Source of the DNA: Candidatus Methylomirabilis sp.
Lineage (GTDB): Bacteria > DYJV01
Direction: 5' to 3'
NCBI GenBank assembly: GCA_020722945.1
Contig: DYJV01000059.1
Coordinates: 1-15,055 of the forward strand
DNA: 15,055 nucleotides
Of the stretch, positions 1 to 6,776 are shown piece after piece. Position numbers and translations under genes: made by a program. Position 1 is the stretch's first letter, and every line of letters starts with the position of its first letter. The notes under the pieces are model-generated. The model was not told where the DNA came from. It was given only the letters and a program-made list of their open reading frames with translations, and did no database searches.

Positions 1-70
1 AAAAGAGAAAAAACAAAAGAAAAGACCACCCCGTCACCTAACGGTGCCACCCCTTGAGTAGAGGGGAATG
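1..70. repeat. Repeat module A, left copy
   Basis: GC-rich dispersed repeat in AT-rich surroundings. Positions 14-54 are identical to the reverse complement of 14824-14864, and the match continues less perfectly to about 69. The AAAAGAGAAA stretch at 1-10 also has a counterpart on the right (about 14880-14889), so the left end of the repeat may lie outside the window. It contains GACCACCCCGTC (24-35) followed by a small hairpin, CACC-TAAC-GGTG (35-46), and then a C-rich stretch. It appears non-coding. Confidence 0.8.
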
Positions 71-180
71 AAAAGTGCAGTCTGAAGGGTGTAAGGGGAA
101 AATAGTTACCATTTGATGGTTTTTAATGTTTAGAACAGGAAAAAAATAAAAGCAAAGAGGTTTTATTTTTGCTTTGGATG

Positions 181-381
181 TTATAGTTTTTTTTAAAATT
201 CCCCTCCTTCGGAGGGGTGGCAGGCAGAGCCTGACGGGGTGGTCAAAAGAGTGCCTGATATCTCAGAATAGTTTACCCCATAAATTTAAAAAAATATGGG
301 AGAGGAAAGATAGTTATTAGTTGGGAGTGTTTAGAGGAAAAAAATAAAGAATAGCAACCTCTTGTGGTAGAGGGGAATTGG
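181..381. repeat. Repeat module B, left copy
   Basis: Long repeat whose first 106 bp (181-286) are identical to the reverse complement of 14592-14697. Similarity continues with scattered differences to about 381 (right counterpart down to about 14501). The GC-rich core holds three adjacent hairpins: CCCCTCC-ttc-GGAGGGG (201-217), CAGGC-aga-GCCTG (221-233) and TGAC-ggggtg-GTCA (232-245). The rest is a non-palindromic AT-rich tail. I see no open reading frame. The stretch between modules A and B (71-180) is partly similar to the matching right-hand stretch (for example tctgaaggg and gggaaaatagtta), so the two flanks are mosaics of common origin. Confidence 0.85.
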
Positions 382-598
382 CCAACCCTACAAATGTCTG
401 AATAAGCAGGAAGGGCTGAAGAGTGATGGCAAAAACTAAAATAAAAAAAATAGTGGTTGGTAGTTATTGAAATTATTCACTTTCAATTAATTGTTATTGG
501 GTATTGCCGTTGATTTGGGGAAAATCATTCATCATTCAACTTTGAAGATTAAAATTGTGTAATAACAATAAATTTTTTAATACAATTCGATAAAGATC
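382..598. other. Intergenic AT-rich stretch, no gene seen
   Basis: About 217 bp between repeat module B and the terminator of the leftward operon. The first part (about 408-475) has a weak echo of the repeat family (ggctgaagag, then a tagttatt motif), so it is probably a decayed repeat copy. I found no convincing coding sequence, RNA gene or promoter. Confidence 0.4.
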
Positions 599-624
599 AA
601 AAAAAAGGGGAAAGATTTCCCCTT
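599..624 (-). terminator. Rho-independent terminator of the thiolase operon
   Basis: Read on the minus strand, AAGGGGAA (617-624) pairs with TTCCCCTT (605-612) around a four-base loop, an 8-bp stem. A run of T residues follows (599-606 are all A on the plus strand). It lies about 35 bp beyond the thiolase stop codon, the expected place for the end of the leftward transcript. Confidence 0.7.
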
Positions 625-658
625 CCCCCTCTAAAAAGTAAATCAAATATAAAATGAA

Positions 659-1849
659 TTAGTTAACTTTTAATACCATTGCAGCACCTGTATCACCTGC
701 TGCACAACCTGTAAACAAGCCATAACCGCCACCTTTAATAACAAGCTCCTCTATCATTTCAATTATGGTTCTTCCTGCAGTAGGTCCCTGAGGGTGTCCA
801 AATACAAGTGAGCTACCATAGTTGTTCATATCTTCCCACTTTACACCAAACTCCTTTGCAAAATATATATCATTTACTGCAAAAGGGTTGTGAGATTTGA
901 TTGCTTTCATATCTGTAATTTTGAGATTAGCTTTTTCAAGAGCCATCCTTGCAGCAGGAACTGGAGCTTTAGCCATAGCCCCTGTCTCAACTTTTGAATA
1001 ACCGTAAGATAGTATCTGAATGGTAATATTTTTGTCATCACTCAACTCTTTTGCTTTATCCTTACCTGCTACAATAATAAAGCAGTTCCCATCAGCAGGG
1101 TGTGTCTGAGCTCCAAAACTATGAACTCCATTTGGGAGAACAGGTCCCAAAGCAGCAAGGCTCTCTTTGGTAGAAGGCATAATCCCTTCATCTTTTTCAA
1201 GCAATACAGACTTCTTCTTGTTTATTTTAACTTCTATCGGGAAAAAGTATCTTTTCTGAAATTCGTTCTCATTTTTGAGTGCATCAAGATATTGATTGTA
1301 TCTCAAAACAGCCATATCATCACACTCTTCTTTTGTAGTCCCTATCTCTTTTGCTACTTTTTCAGCAGTCTGTATCATAGCATTTTTAGCAAAAGGATCG
1401 TAATTGAAGTTGTCCATCAACCAATTTTCATGTATCACCTCTCCACCTGGTCCAAGAGGGTTAGGCCATATAATATGAGGACCATTTGAACATCTATCAG
1501 TCATAAGATTTGCAGCACAATTCATATAACCATTGTCAACACCTATAGAAGAGTAGTAAAGACAAGTAGTTGATGTAGAGCATGCCTGACTTACATTGCA
1601 CCCTGGAATATGCTCTGCACCCATTAAAGCTGCTGCCCATGGAGCACCATAAAAAGCTTGTTTCTGATGTATAGTAAAACCTAAATATAGATAATCAAAA
1701 GATTTAGGGTTGATATTTTTGGATGCAAACCATTTTTTTGCAGTCTCTGCAGCAAGTTGAATGGAATGTTGATTCTGAAGAGTCATCTGCCATTTGGAAA
1801 ATGGGGTAGAGTAGTAACCTTTGTAAGGGATATAAACTTTTGTAAACAT
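659..1849 (-). CDS. Thiolase-family acetyl-CoA acetyltransferase
   Basis: A 396-residue thiolase, full length for the family. It would cleave a 3-oxoacyl-CoA with CoA to acetyl-CoA plus a shortened acyl-CoA, or run the reverse condensation, in the cytoplasm. The nucleophilic cysteine is C90 in NVSQACSTST. The other catalytic positions appear as H320 in SHNPF (the slot of the NEAF/HEAF motif), H352 in FGHPQGPTAGR and C382 in TGCAAGDTGAA near the C-terminus. The HNPF form is unlike classical bacterial acetoacetyl-CoA thiolases (NEAF), so the substrate may differ and a divergent, SCP2-like subfamily is possible. GGAGG lies just upstream of the ATG at 1849. The gene is second in a leftward operon, 60 bp after the acyl-CoA ligase, with a terminator beyond its stop. 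Thiolase membership is secure; the substrate is unknown. Confidence 0.9.
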   Translation of the reverse strand: MFTKVYIPYKGYYSTPFSKWQMTLQNQHSIQLAAETAKKWFASKNINPKSFDYLYLGFTIHQKQAFYGAPWAAALMGAEHIPGCNVSQACSTSTTCLYYSSIGVDNGYMNCAANLMTDRCSNGPHIIWPNPLGPGGEVIHENWLMDNFNYDPFAKNAMIQTAEKVAKEIGTTKEECDDMAVLRYNQYLDALKNENEFQKRYFFPIEVKINKKKSVLLEKDEGIMPSTKESLAALGPVLPNGVHSFGAQTHPADGNCFIIVAGKDKAKELSDDKNITIQILSYGYSKVETGAMAKAPVPAARMALEKANLKITDMKAIKSHNPFAVNDIYFAKEFGVKWEDMNNYGSSLVFGHPQGPTAGRTIIEMIEELVIKGGGYGLFTGCAAGDTGAAMVLKVN

Positions 1850-1909
1850 TAAATTTCCTCCTTGTTATGTTTGTAATATAAATTTTGTAGTAATAGTAAA
1901 AAATTAGAA

Positions 1910-3487
1910 TTAGTTTTCACTCCAAGTTCCATATCGTGTTCTTAACTCTCTATGTAAAATTTTACCCGTAGCAGTCCTCGGCATATCAGCATCTTTTATA
2001 AACTCTACTGTTTTAGGAATCTTGTAACCAGCAATTTTACCTTTGCAAAAATTCTTGATCTCCTCTTGGAGCTTTTCAGAAGGTGAAACTCCCTCATGCA
2101 AAACAATAACAGCAGTTACACACTCACCCCATTTTTTATCAGGAACACCAATAACTGCAACGTCTTTAACCTTATCGTGAGCACCAACAACATTTTCAAC
2201 TTCAGAAGGGTAAACATTCTCCCCACCAGTAATAATCATATTCTTTTTTCTATCAACAAGATATAAATATCCATCTTTATCTTTCTTAGCCATATCACCA
2301 GCACTAAAATAATCACCAACAAAAGCAGTTTTTGTAGCTTCTGGAAGTTTCCAATACTCTTTAAAGAGCATAGGGGATGATGAATATAACTCTCCAACCT
2401 CACCATCTTTAACTTCAACACCATCTTCATCTAAAATTTTGATTCTTCTTGTCCCAATAACTTCTCTACCTATTGAACCAAGCTTGGTAAACTGCTCTTC
2501 AGGTCTCAAAAGAGTCACTATTCCAGCTTCGGTAGAGCCGTAAGCTTCAAAAAGCTCAGAGTTTTTAAAGTAATCAAGAATAGCAAGTTTTGTATCTTTC
2601 CTTGCAGGTGCAGATGAACATAAAAGTTTTCGTATCTTGCTAACATCAAATTTACTTTTAACATCATCAGGGAGAGAGAGAATCATAATATAATGAGTAG
2701 GAACAAGAGAGGTAAATGTTATATTCTCATCTGATATTGTTTTGAGAAAATGCTCTGGATCAAAACTCTTCATATTATAGATACAAACTCCGCCATAAGT
2801 ATAGGTGAAGAGAAACGAGTAGTAAATTGAATTGATATGACACATAGGCATTACAAGAAGACCTATGTCTGTTCTGTTAAAACCAAACTCTGAAAGATTT
2901 ATCAGATAAAATGCAATTAGGCTCTCATGGGTTCTTACAACACCTTTTGGCTTCCCTGTTGTCCCTGAAGTGTATGTCATAACCCAAATATCTTCATGAC
3001 TCACATTTACATCAGGCTCCTTCTCAGATGACCTTGCAATAATCTCTTCGTATGAAGAAAAACCAGAAGGGGTAGCAGTATCTCCAAAATATATATAATT
3101 TTTAGAAAGGATAGGGTCAAGATTACCTCTGATACTATCTGCTCCCTTAGCAAACTCATTCTCAACTATGAAAGCCTTTGCTTCTGAATTTTTCAATATA
3201 TATTCATATTCAGCAGGTGGCATTCTAAACATAATAGGAACAGCCACTAACCCAGATTTTGCACAAGCTGCGTATATCTCCATCCACTCAACACAGTTAT
3301 AAGCAATTATAGCAATTTTATCACCTTTTTTAAGCCCAAGAGACAACAACCCATTTGCAAGTCTATTAACCCTTTCATTCCACTGATAAAAGGTCATCCC
3401 CCTCTTTAAATCTTTGGCTCCTAATTTGTCAGGGTAAAGCTCAGCAGCTGTTTTTAGAAGCTCCCCAACATGCAACCATTTAGACAT
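1910..3487 (-). CDS. AMP-forming acyl-CoA ligase (first of two)
   Basis: A 525-residue class I adenylate-forming enzyme. It uses ATP to form an acyl-adenylate and then an acyl-CoA thioester. Visible signatures are the phosphate-binding loop YTSGTTGKPKG (172-182), YGSTEAG (316-322), the AGD aspartate D398, the hinge aspartate D412 in VDRKKN, GGENVYP (421-427) and the PRTATGK motif with catalytic lysine K509. The large N-terminal domain runs to about residue 410 and the small mobile domain follows. Length is normal for FadD-like or aryl-acid ligases, and the substrate cannot be read from sequence. AAGGAGG (3495-3501) sits seven bases before the start. It leads the leftward operon with the thiolase and has a candidate sigma-54 promoter at 3569-3584. 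It is clearly distinct in sequence from the second ligase at 6777-8366, so the pair may take different acids. Confidence 0.93.
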   Translation of the reverse strand: MSKWLHVGELLKTAAELYPDKLGAKDLKRGMTFYQWNERVNRLANGLLSLGLKKGDKIAIIAYNCVEWMEIYAACAKSGLVAVPIMFRMPPAEYEYILKNSEAKAFIVENEFAKGADSIRGNLDPILSKNYIYFGDTATPSGFSSYEEIIARSSEKEPDVNVSHEDIWVMTYTSGTTGKPKGVVRTHESLIAFYLINLSEFGFNRTDIGLLVMPMCHINSIYYSFLFTYTYGGVCIYNMKSFDPEHFLKTISDENITFTSLVPTHYIMILSLPDDVKSKFDVSKIRKLLCSSAPARKDTKLAILDYFKNSELFEAYGSTEAGIVTLLRPEEQFTKLGSIGREVIGTRRIKILDEDGVEVKDGEVGELYSSSPMLFKEYWKLPEATKTAFVGDYFSAGDMAKKDKDGYLYLVDRKKNMIITGGENVYPSEVENVVGAHDKVKDVAVIGVPDKKWGECVTAVIVLHEGVSPSEKLQEEIKNFCKGKIAGYKIPKTVEFIKDADMPRTATGKILHRELRTRYGTWSEN

Positions 3488-3568
3488 GTTAAAACCTCCT
3501 TGAATTTAGTTGAATTTATCCTATTTAAAATAAAAAAGATTTTAAGTAGAAGATAATTTACATTTTAG

Positions 3569-3584
3569 AGCAATAATTAAACCA
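3569..3584 (-). promoter_or_regulatory. Candidate sigma-54 (-24/-12) promoter for the ligase-thiolase operon
   Basis: On the minus strand the sequence reads TGGTTTAATTATTGCT. The diagnostic GG (3583-3582) and GC (3571-3570) are exactly ten bases apart, with TGG at -24 and TTGCT at -12, close to the TGGCAC-N5-TTGCW consensus. The predicted start is near 3558, giving a leader of about 70 bases to the ATG at 3487. The -24 half lacks the CA of the consensus, so it is weaker than the plus-strand element. Confidence 0.5.
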
Positions 3585-3863
3585 AGTTTTTATAATAGTC
3601 ATGCTCTCTATTAAAAATAAGCCCTTTAAAAGAGTAATTTAGAAAATAATCAAAAAATGTTTAAAAATAAAGTATATAAAACATTTACCACCAAAAGATA
3701 AGTAAAATAAAAATCAAGTTTTTGAATAGAAATTAACTAGTAACCTAAAAAATAGTTTTATGTCAACCTATAATTATTTAAAATGATTGTTGATTTTTCT
3801 TGTTATTTCTATTAGGTAGAGGAATATTCACCTCTTGCAACAATAAAATTGTGATTAAATTAA

Positions 3864-3903
3864 TTTGTATATTATATGATACAAGTATAATTTAATATAC
3901 AAA
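3864..3903. promoter_or_regulatory. Dyad, candidate activator or repressor binding site
   Basis: TTTGTATATTA (3864-3874) and TAATATACAAA (3893-3903) form a perfect 11-bp inverted repeat with an 18-base spacer. A nested TTGTAT-N8-ATACAA is present at 3865-3884. The centre lies about 150 bp upstream of the predicted sigma-54 start near 4034, a typical distance for an enhancer-binding-protein site. The region is so AT-rich that chance is a serious alternative. Confidence 0.35.
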
Positions 3904-4007
3904 ACATTATCTATTTACAAAAGAAAACATTTTTATAAAAAGAATTTTTCATTCTATTATTAGCAAGAAAGATGATTTACAAATTATTTAACTACTCTTT
4001 TTCATCA

Positions 4008-4023
4008 TGGCAATATTTTTGCA
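4008..4023 (+). promoter_or_regulatory. Sigma-54 (-24/-12) promoter for the beta-oxidation operon
   Basis: TGGCAATATTTTTGCA carries TGGCA and TTGCA with the invariant GG (4009-4010) and GC (4021-4022) exactly ten bases apart. The predicted start is about 4034, leaving a leader of about 38 bases before the ATG at 4072, with AGGGAGGA as ribosome site (4061-4068). Sigma-54 promoters need an NtrC-type activator, which suggests substrate-inducible expression. Confidence 0.7.
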
Positions 4024-4071
4024 AACATCATTTTAATGTTTATTATAAAAAATAGATTTTAGGGAGGAACT

Positions 4072-5022
4072 ATGTCTGATAAACTAAAAATAGCAATTGT
4101 TGGAGCAGGTGCGTTGGGGGGGACTTTTGGTGTATTACTTGCGGATGCAGGCTTTGACGTTACTATGGTTGAAATTGACAAAAGAAGAGTTGATGCAATA
4201 AAAAGTAATGGTCTTACTTTATATATGCCTGATGGTTCTGTTAAAAAGATTAACATAAAAATTACAGACAATCCTAAAGATGTCGGTATTGTAGATATAG
4301 TTCAAATATCTGTTAAGGGGCCACATACTCACTCTGCAGCGACAATGGCTGCTCCTATGATAGGTGACAATACCTATGTTTTATCAGTTCAAAACGGACT
4401 AGGCAATCTTGAAGTAATAGCAAATGTTGTAGGCAAACATAAAGTTATCGGTGGAATTACTGCACATAGTGCAATGCCTTTATCTATGCACGAAATAAAA
4501 TATGCAGGTGGATTAGGGGGATTATGGATGGGCAGATACGATGCACAAGCTGATCCCAAAATCAAAGAAATTGGAGATATGTTTACACAAGCAGGTTTCA
4601 AGACAGATATCATAGAGGGGAATGTGGAAGTTCCTATCTGGCGTAAACTACTTGCAAATGTTGCATGTAATGCAGTAGCAGCTCTTACAGGTTTTACAGG
4701 TAATCAACTTTTAGGTTGCGAACATACACGAGAGCTCATCATTAAACTTGCAGAGGAGACAGCAAATGTAGCCAAAGCAAAAGGTCTTGAGTTTGAAGAG
4801 CTTAAGTTTGCAGGTGCTTTTGTTTTAAAAGCATTATCAGGAGTCAAGGACAACAAAATTTCCATGCTTCAAGATATTGAAGCAAAAAGGAAAACTGAGA
4901 TAGAAACATTAAATGAAGCTATCTGCAAAGAGGGTGCAAACCACGGTGTGGCTACTCCTTACAACGAAACAATTACAATTCTTATAAAAGCTTTCGAGCA
5001 AAAAATGTTATGGGACAAATAA
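4072..5022 (+). CDS. Ketopantoate reductase (ApbA/PanE) family dehydrogenase
   Basis: A 316-residue NAD(P)-dependent oxidoreductase of the 2-dehydropantoate 2-reductase family. The Rossmann loop GAGALGGTFG is at residues 11-20. Residues matching my recollection of E. coli PanE are all present: K82 in SVKG, N108 in QNGLGN, K192 in WRKLLAN, N196 and N200, S264 in SMLQDIEA and E276 in KTEIE. The fold and catalytic set are therefore intact, and it would reduce a 2-oxo acid to a 2-hydroxy acid or run the reverse. It is the first gene of a catabolic operon, 24 bp ahead of an enoyl-CoA hydratase, and no other pantothenate gene is nearby. A role on a pathway 2-hydroxy or 2-oxo acid is thus as likely as one in CoA synthesis. 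Either reading is inference from context. Confidence 0.88.
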   Translation: MSDKLKIAIVGAGALGGTFGVLLADAGFDVTMVEIDKRRVDAIKSNGLTLYMPDGSVKKINIKITDNPKDVGIVDIVQISVKGPHTHSAATMAAPMIGDNTYVLSVQNGLGNLEVIANVVGKHKVIGGITAHSAMPLSMHEIKYAGGLGGLWMGRYDAQADPKIKEIGDMFTQAGFKTDIIEGNVEVPIWRKLLANVACNAVAALTGFTGNQLLGCEHTRELIIKLAEETANVAKAKGLEFEELKFAGAFVLKALSGVKDNKISMLQDIEAKRKTEIETLNEAICKEGANHGVATPYNETITILIKAFEQKMLWDK

Positions 5023-5046
5023 AATAAAAAATTTTAGGAGGGTAAT

Positions 5047-5856
5047 ATGAGTTATAAATTTTTTAATTTTACTATTGATGAAGGTGTAGGAGTTATTGAT
5101 TTAAACAGACCTCCTGCAAATTCCCTAAATGTAGAGTTTACAGAAGAACTTTCAAAAGTTTTTGATGCCATTACTCCTAACAATGATGTAAAAGTAGTGC
5201 TTATCAAAAGTGCAATTCCGGGATTTTTCGTAGCAGGTGCAGATATCAAAATGTTTGCTAAAATGACCCCACTTGAAGGGAAAGCTGTATCAAAAGCATT
5301 GCAGGATTGCGTTCAGAAGCTTGAAAATATGGACAAGATAAGCATTGCAGCTCTTGGAGGATTTGCACTTGGTGGCGGATTAGAGCTTGCTCTTGCTTGT
5401 GATTTTAGATTTGCTTCAAAAGTAGCAAAAGTAAAAGATAAAGAGAAACCTGTTATGCTTGGACTTCCTGAGACATCCCTTGGAGTAATCCCTGGAGCTG
5501 GTGGGACACAGAGACTTTCAAGAATTATAGGTCCAAAAAAAGCTCTATTTTATATCGCTCAAGCTGCTCAAATATCTGTTGAAGAGGCTTTTAGCATAGG
5601 TATAATCGAAAAAATGTTTGACAATGATGAGCAGATGAACTCTGAAGCTCTTGCTTTTGCAAAATCTCTCGCCAAAAAAGCTACTTATGCAATAGCATGT
5701 GCAAAGAGAGCTATCTACAACGGTGTTGACGAAACTATAGAAACAGGATTAAAATTTGAATGCCAAGAATTTTATAACTGCTTTGTATCTGATGATTCTT
5801 CAGAGGGATTCAACGCATTTGTTGAAAAAAGAAAAGCAAATTTTCAGGGTAAATAA
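5047..5856 (+). CDS. Enoyl-CoA hydratase/isomerase (crotonase family)
   Basis: A 269-residue crotonase-fold protein, normal length. It would add water across a trans-2-enoyl-CoA to give a 3-hydroxyacyl-CoA. The oxyanion-hole region FVAGADIKMF is at residues 61-70, and GGFALGGGLELAL at 104-116. Both hydratase glutamates are present: E113 in GLEL and E142 in LPETSLGVIPGAGG. This supports true hydratase activity rather than a degenerate family member. A short lysine-rich segment between the two glutamates (about 126-134) looks like a small insertion. AGGAGG (5036-5041) precedes the ATG. It sits between the PanE-like gene and the hydroxyacyl-CoA dehydrogenase, with which it forms consecutive beta-oxidation steps. 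Confidence 0.93.
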   Translation: MSYKFFNFTIDEGVGVIDLNRPPANSLNVEFTEELSKVFDAITPNNDVKVVLIKSAIPGFFVAGADIKMFAKMTPLEGKAVSKALQDCVQKLENMDKISIAALGGFALGGGLELALACDFRFASKVAKVKDKEKPVMLGLPETSLGVIPGAGGTQRLSRIIGPKKALFYIAQAAQISVEEAFSIGIIEKMFDNDEQMNSEALAFAKSLAKKATYAIACAKRAIYNGVDETIETGLKFECQEFYNCFVSDDSSEGFNAFVEKRKANFQGK

Positions 5857-5883
5857 ATAATAGCAAATATCGGAGGATAAAGT

Positions 5884-6753
5884 ATGACTTTTGAAAATAT
5901 TAAGACAATTGGAGTTTGTGGTGCAGGAAGTATGGGTTCTGGTATCATCCAGATCTGTGCAGCAGCAGGTTATCAGGTGCAGGTTCTCGATGTAAATGAA
6001 GATGCTTGGAAAAGGGGTAAAAGCCTCATCGAGAAAAGTCTCTCTGCTATGCTCAAAAAGGAGAAAATCTCACAACAAGATTTTGATAACACTATCGGTA
6101 GAATAAAATTTTCTACAGATATTAACCAATTCAAAAATGTAGATTTTGTTATTGAGGCTGTTTTTGAAAATATGGAAGTTAAAAAAGCCACTTATAATAA
6201 TCTCGATTCTGTTCTTAAAGATGATGTTATTATCGCTACCAATACATCATCTATCTGTATCACTGAGTTGTCTGCACTTACCAAAAGATCTGACAAGTTT
6301 ATTGGGATGCACTTTTTCAATCCTGTTCCAATGATGAAGCTTGTAGAGATTATACCCGCATACCAGACATCTGCTTCAACAATAGAAATAGCAATGCAAA
6401 TTTCAAAAAAGATAGGGAAAGAACCTGTAAAATGCACAGATTCACCAGGCTTCATAGTAAACAGACTTCTTGTTCCAATGTTTATAGAAGCTGCAAGGAT
6501 GGTAGAAGAGGGTGTTGCTACCCCTGAAGATATAGACAAAGCCATGAAACTTGGTGCAGGATTGCCTATGGGACCTTGCCAGCTTATGGATTATACAGGT
6601 GTTGAAATTACATACCATGTTGGAAATATTTTTTATGATTACACCAAAAATCCTTACTACACACCACCATTTCTCCTCAGAAAAATGGTTAGTTCAGGGT
6701 ATCTTGGAATGAAGACAGGAAAAGGTTTCTACGATTATTCAAAAAAAGATTAA
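5884..6753 (+). CDS. hbd: 3-hydroxyacyl-CoA (3-hydroxybutyryl-CoA) dehydrogenase
   Basis: A 289-residue stand-alone dehydrogenase that oxidises (3S)-hydroxyacyl-CoA with NAD to 3-oxoacyl-CoA. The NAD loop GAGSMGSG is at residues 13-20. The expected catalytic residues are S122 in NTSS, H143 in MHFFNP, E155 in VEII and N193 in FIVNR, all in the same relative spacing as in the mammalian short-chain enzyme. The C-terminal domain carries PMGPCQLMDYTG (228-239) and ends with the usual K-T-G-K-G-F-Y-D-Y signature. GGAGG precedes the start, and the gene is 27 bp after the hydratase and 23 bp before the second ligase. Chain length cannot be told; the compact size fits short-chain substrates. No frameshift or truncation is visible. 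Confidence 0.93.
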   Translation: MTFENIKTIGVCGAGSMGSGIIQICAAAGYQVQVLDVNEDAWKRGKSLIEKSLSAMLKKEKISQQDFDNTIGRIKFSTDINQFKNVDFVIEAVFENMEVKKATYNNLDSVLKDDVIIATNTSSICITELSALTKRSDKFIGMHFFNPVPMMKLVEIIPAYQTSASTIEIAMQISKKIGKEPVKCTDSPGFIVNRLLVPMFIEAARMVEEGVATPEDIDKAMKLGAGLPMGPCQLMDYTGVEITYHVGNIFYDYTKNPYYTPPFLLRKMVSSGYLGMKTGKGFYDYSKKD

Positions 6754-6776
6754 TATTAATAATAGGAGAGTGAATT

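Larger units (their letters stand above)
3488..4071. other. Divergent regulatory region between the two catabolic operons
   Basis: A 584-bp, very AT-rich gap between divergent start codons, with no credible coding sequence on either strand. It contains one sigma-54-type promoter element facing each way (3569-3584 minus, 4008-4023 plus) and an 11-bp dyad at 3864-3903. AAAACATT recurs at 3678-3685, 3901-3908 and 3924-3931. TTTACAAA occurs at 3914-3921 and 3976-3983. The size and content fit a shared control region for an enhancer-binding activator, which is not encoded in the window. Confidence 0.6.

Noticed and set aside
1-658. CRISPR array or transposase remnants in the repeat-rich flanks
   Set aside because: The repeats are few, unequal in length, in both orientations and irregularly spaced, and no transposase or integrase reading frame is present on either flank.
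1100-1489. 129-codon open frame on the plus strand
   Set aside because: It lies entirely antisense within the thiolase gene, has no ribosome site that I can see and no recognisable family. It is a shadow of the real gene.
3655-3686. AAATGTTT / AAACATTT inverted repeat with a 16-base spacer
   Set aside because: Short arms in a very AT-rich region with a long spacer; one of several AAACATT occurrences, so it is not listed as a separate site.
4019-4046. Sigma-70-like pair TTGCAA and TATTAT with 16-base spacing upstream of the PanE-like gene
   Set aside because: The -35 part overlaps the much better sigma-54 element, and it would leave a leader of only about 20 bases. It is possible as a secondary promoter but not called.
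6192-6545. 117-codon open frame antisense to the hydroxyacyl-CoA dehydrogenase
   Set aside because: The plus-strand gene has all catalytic motifs; the antisense frame has no domain and no ribosome site. Similar shadows at 8871-9167 and 13549-13857 were dropped for the same reason.
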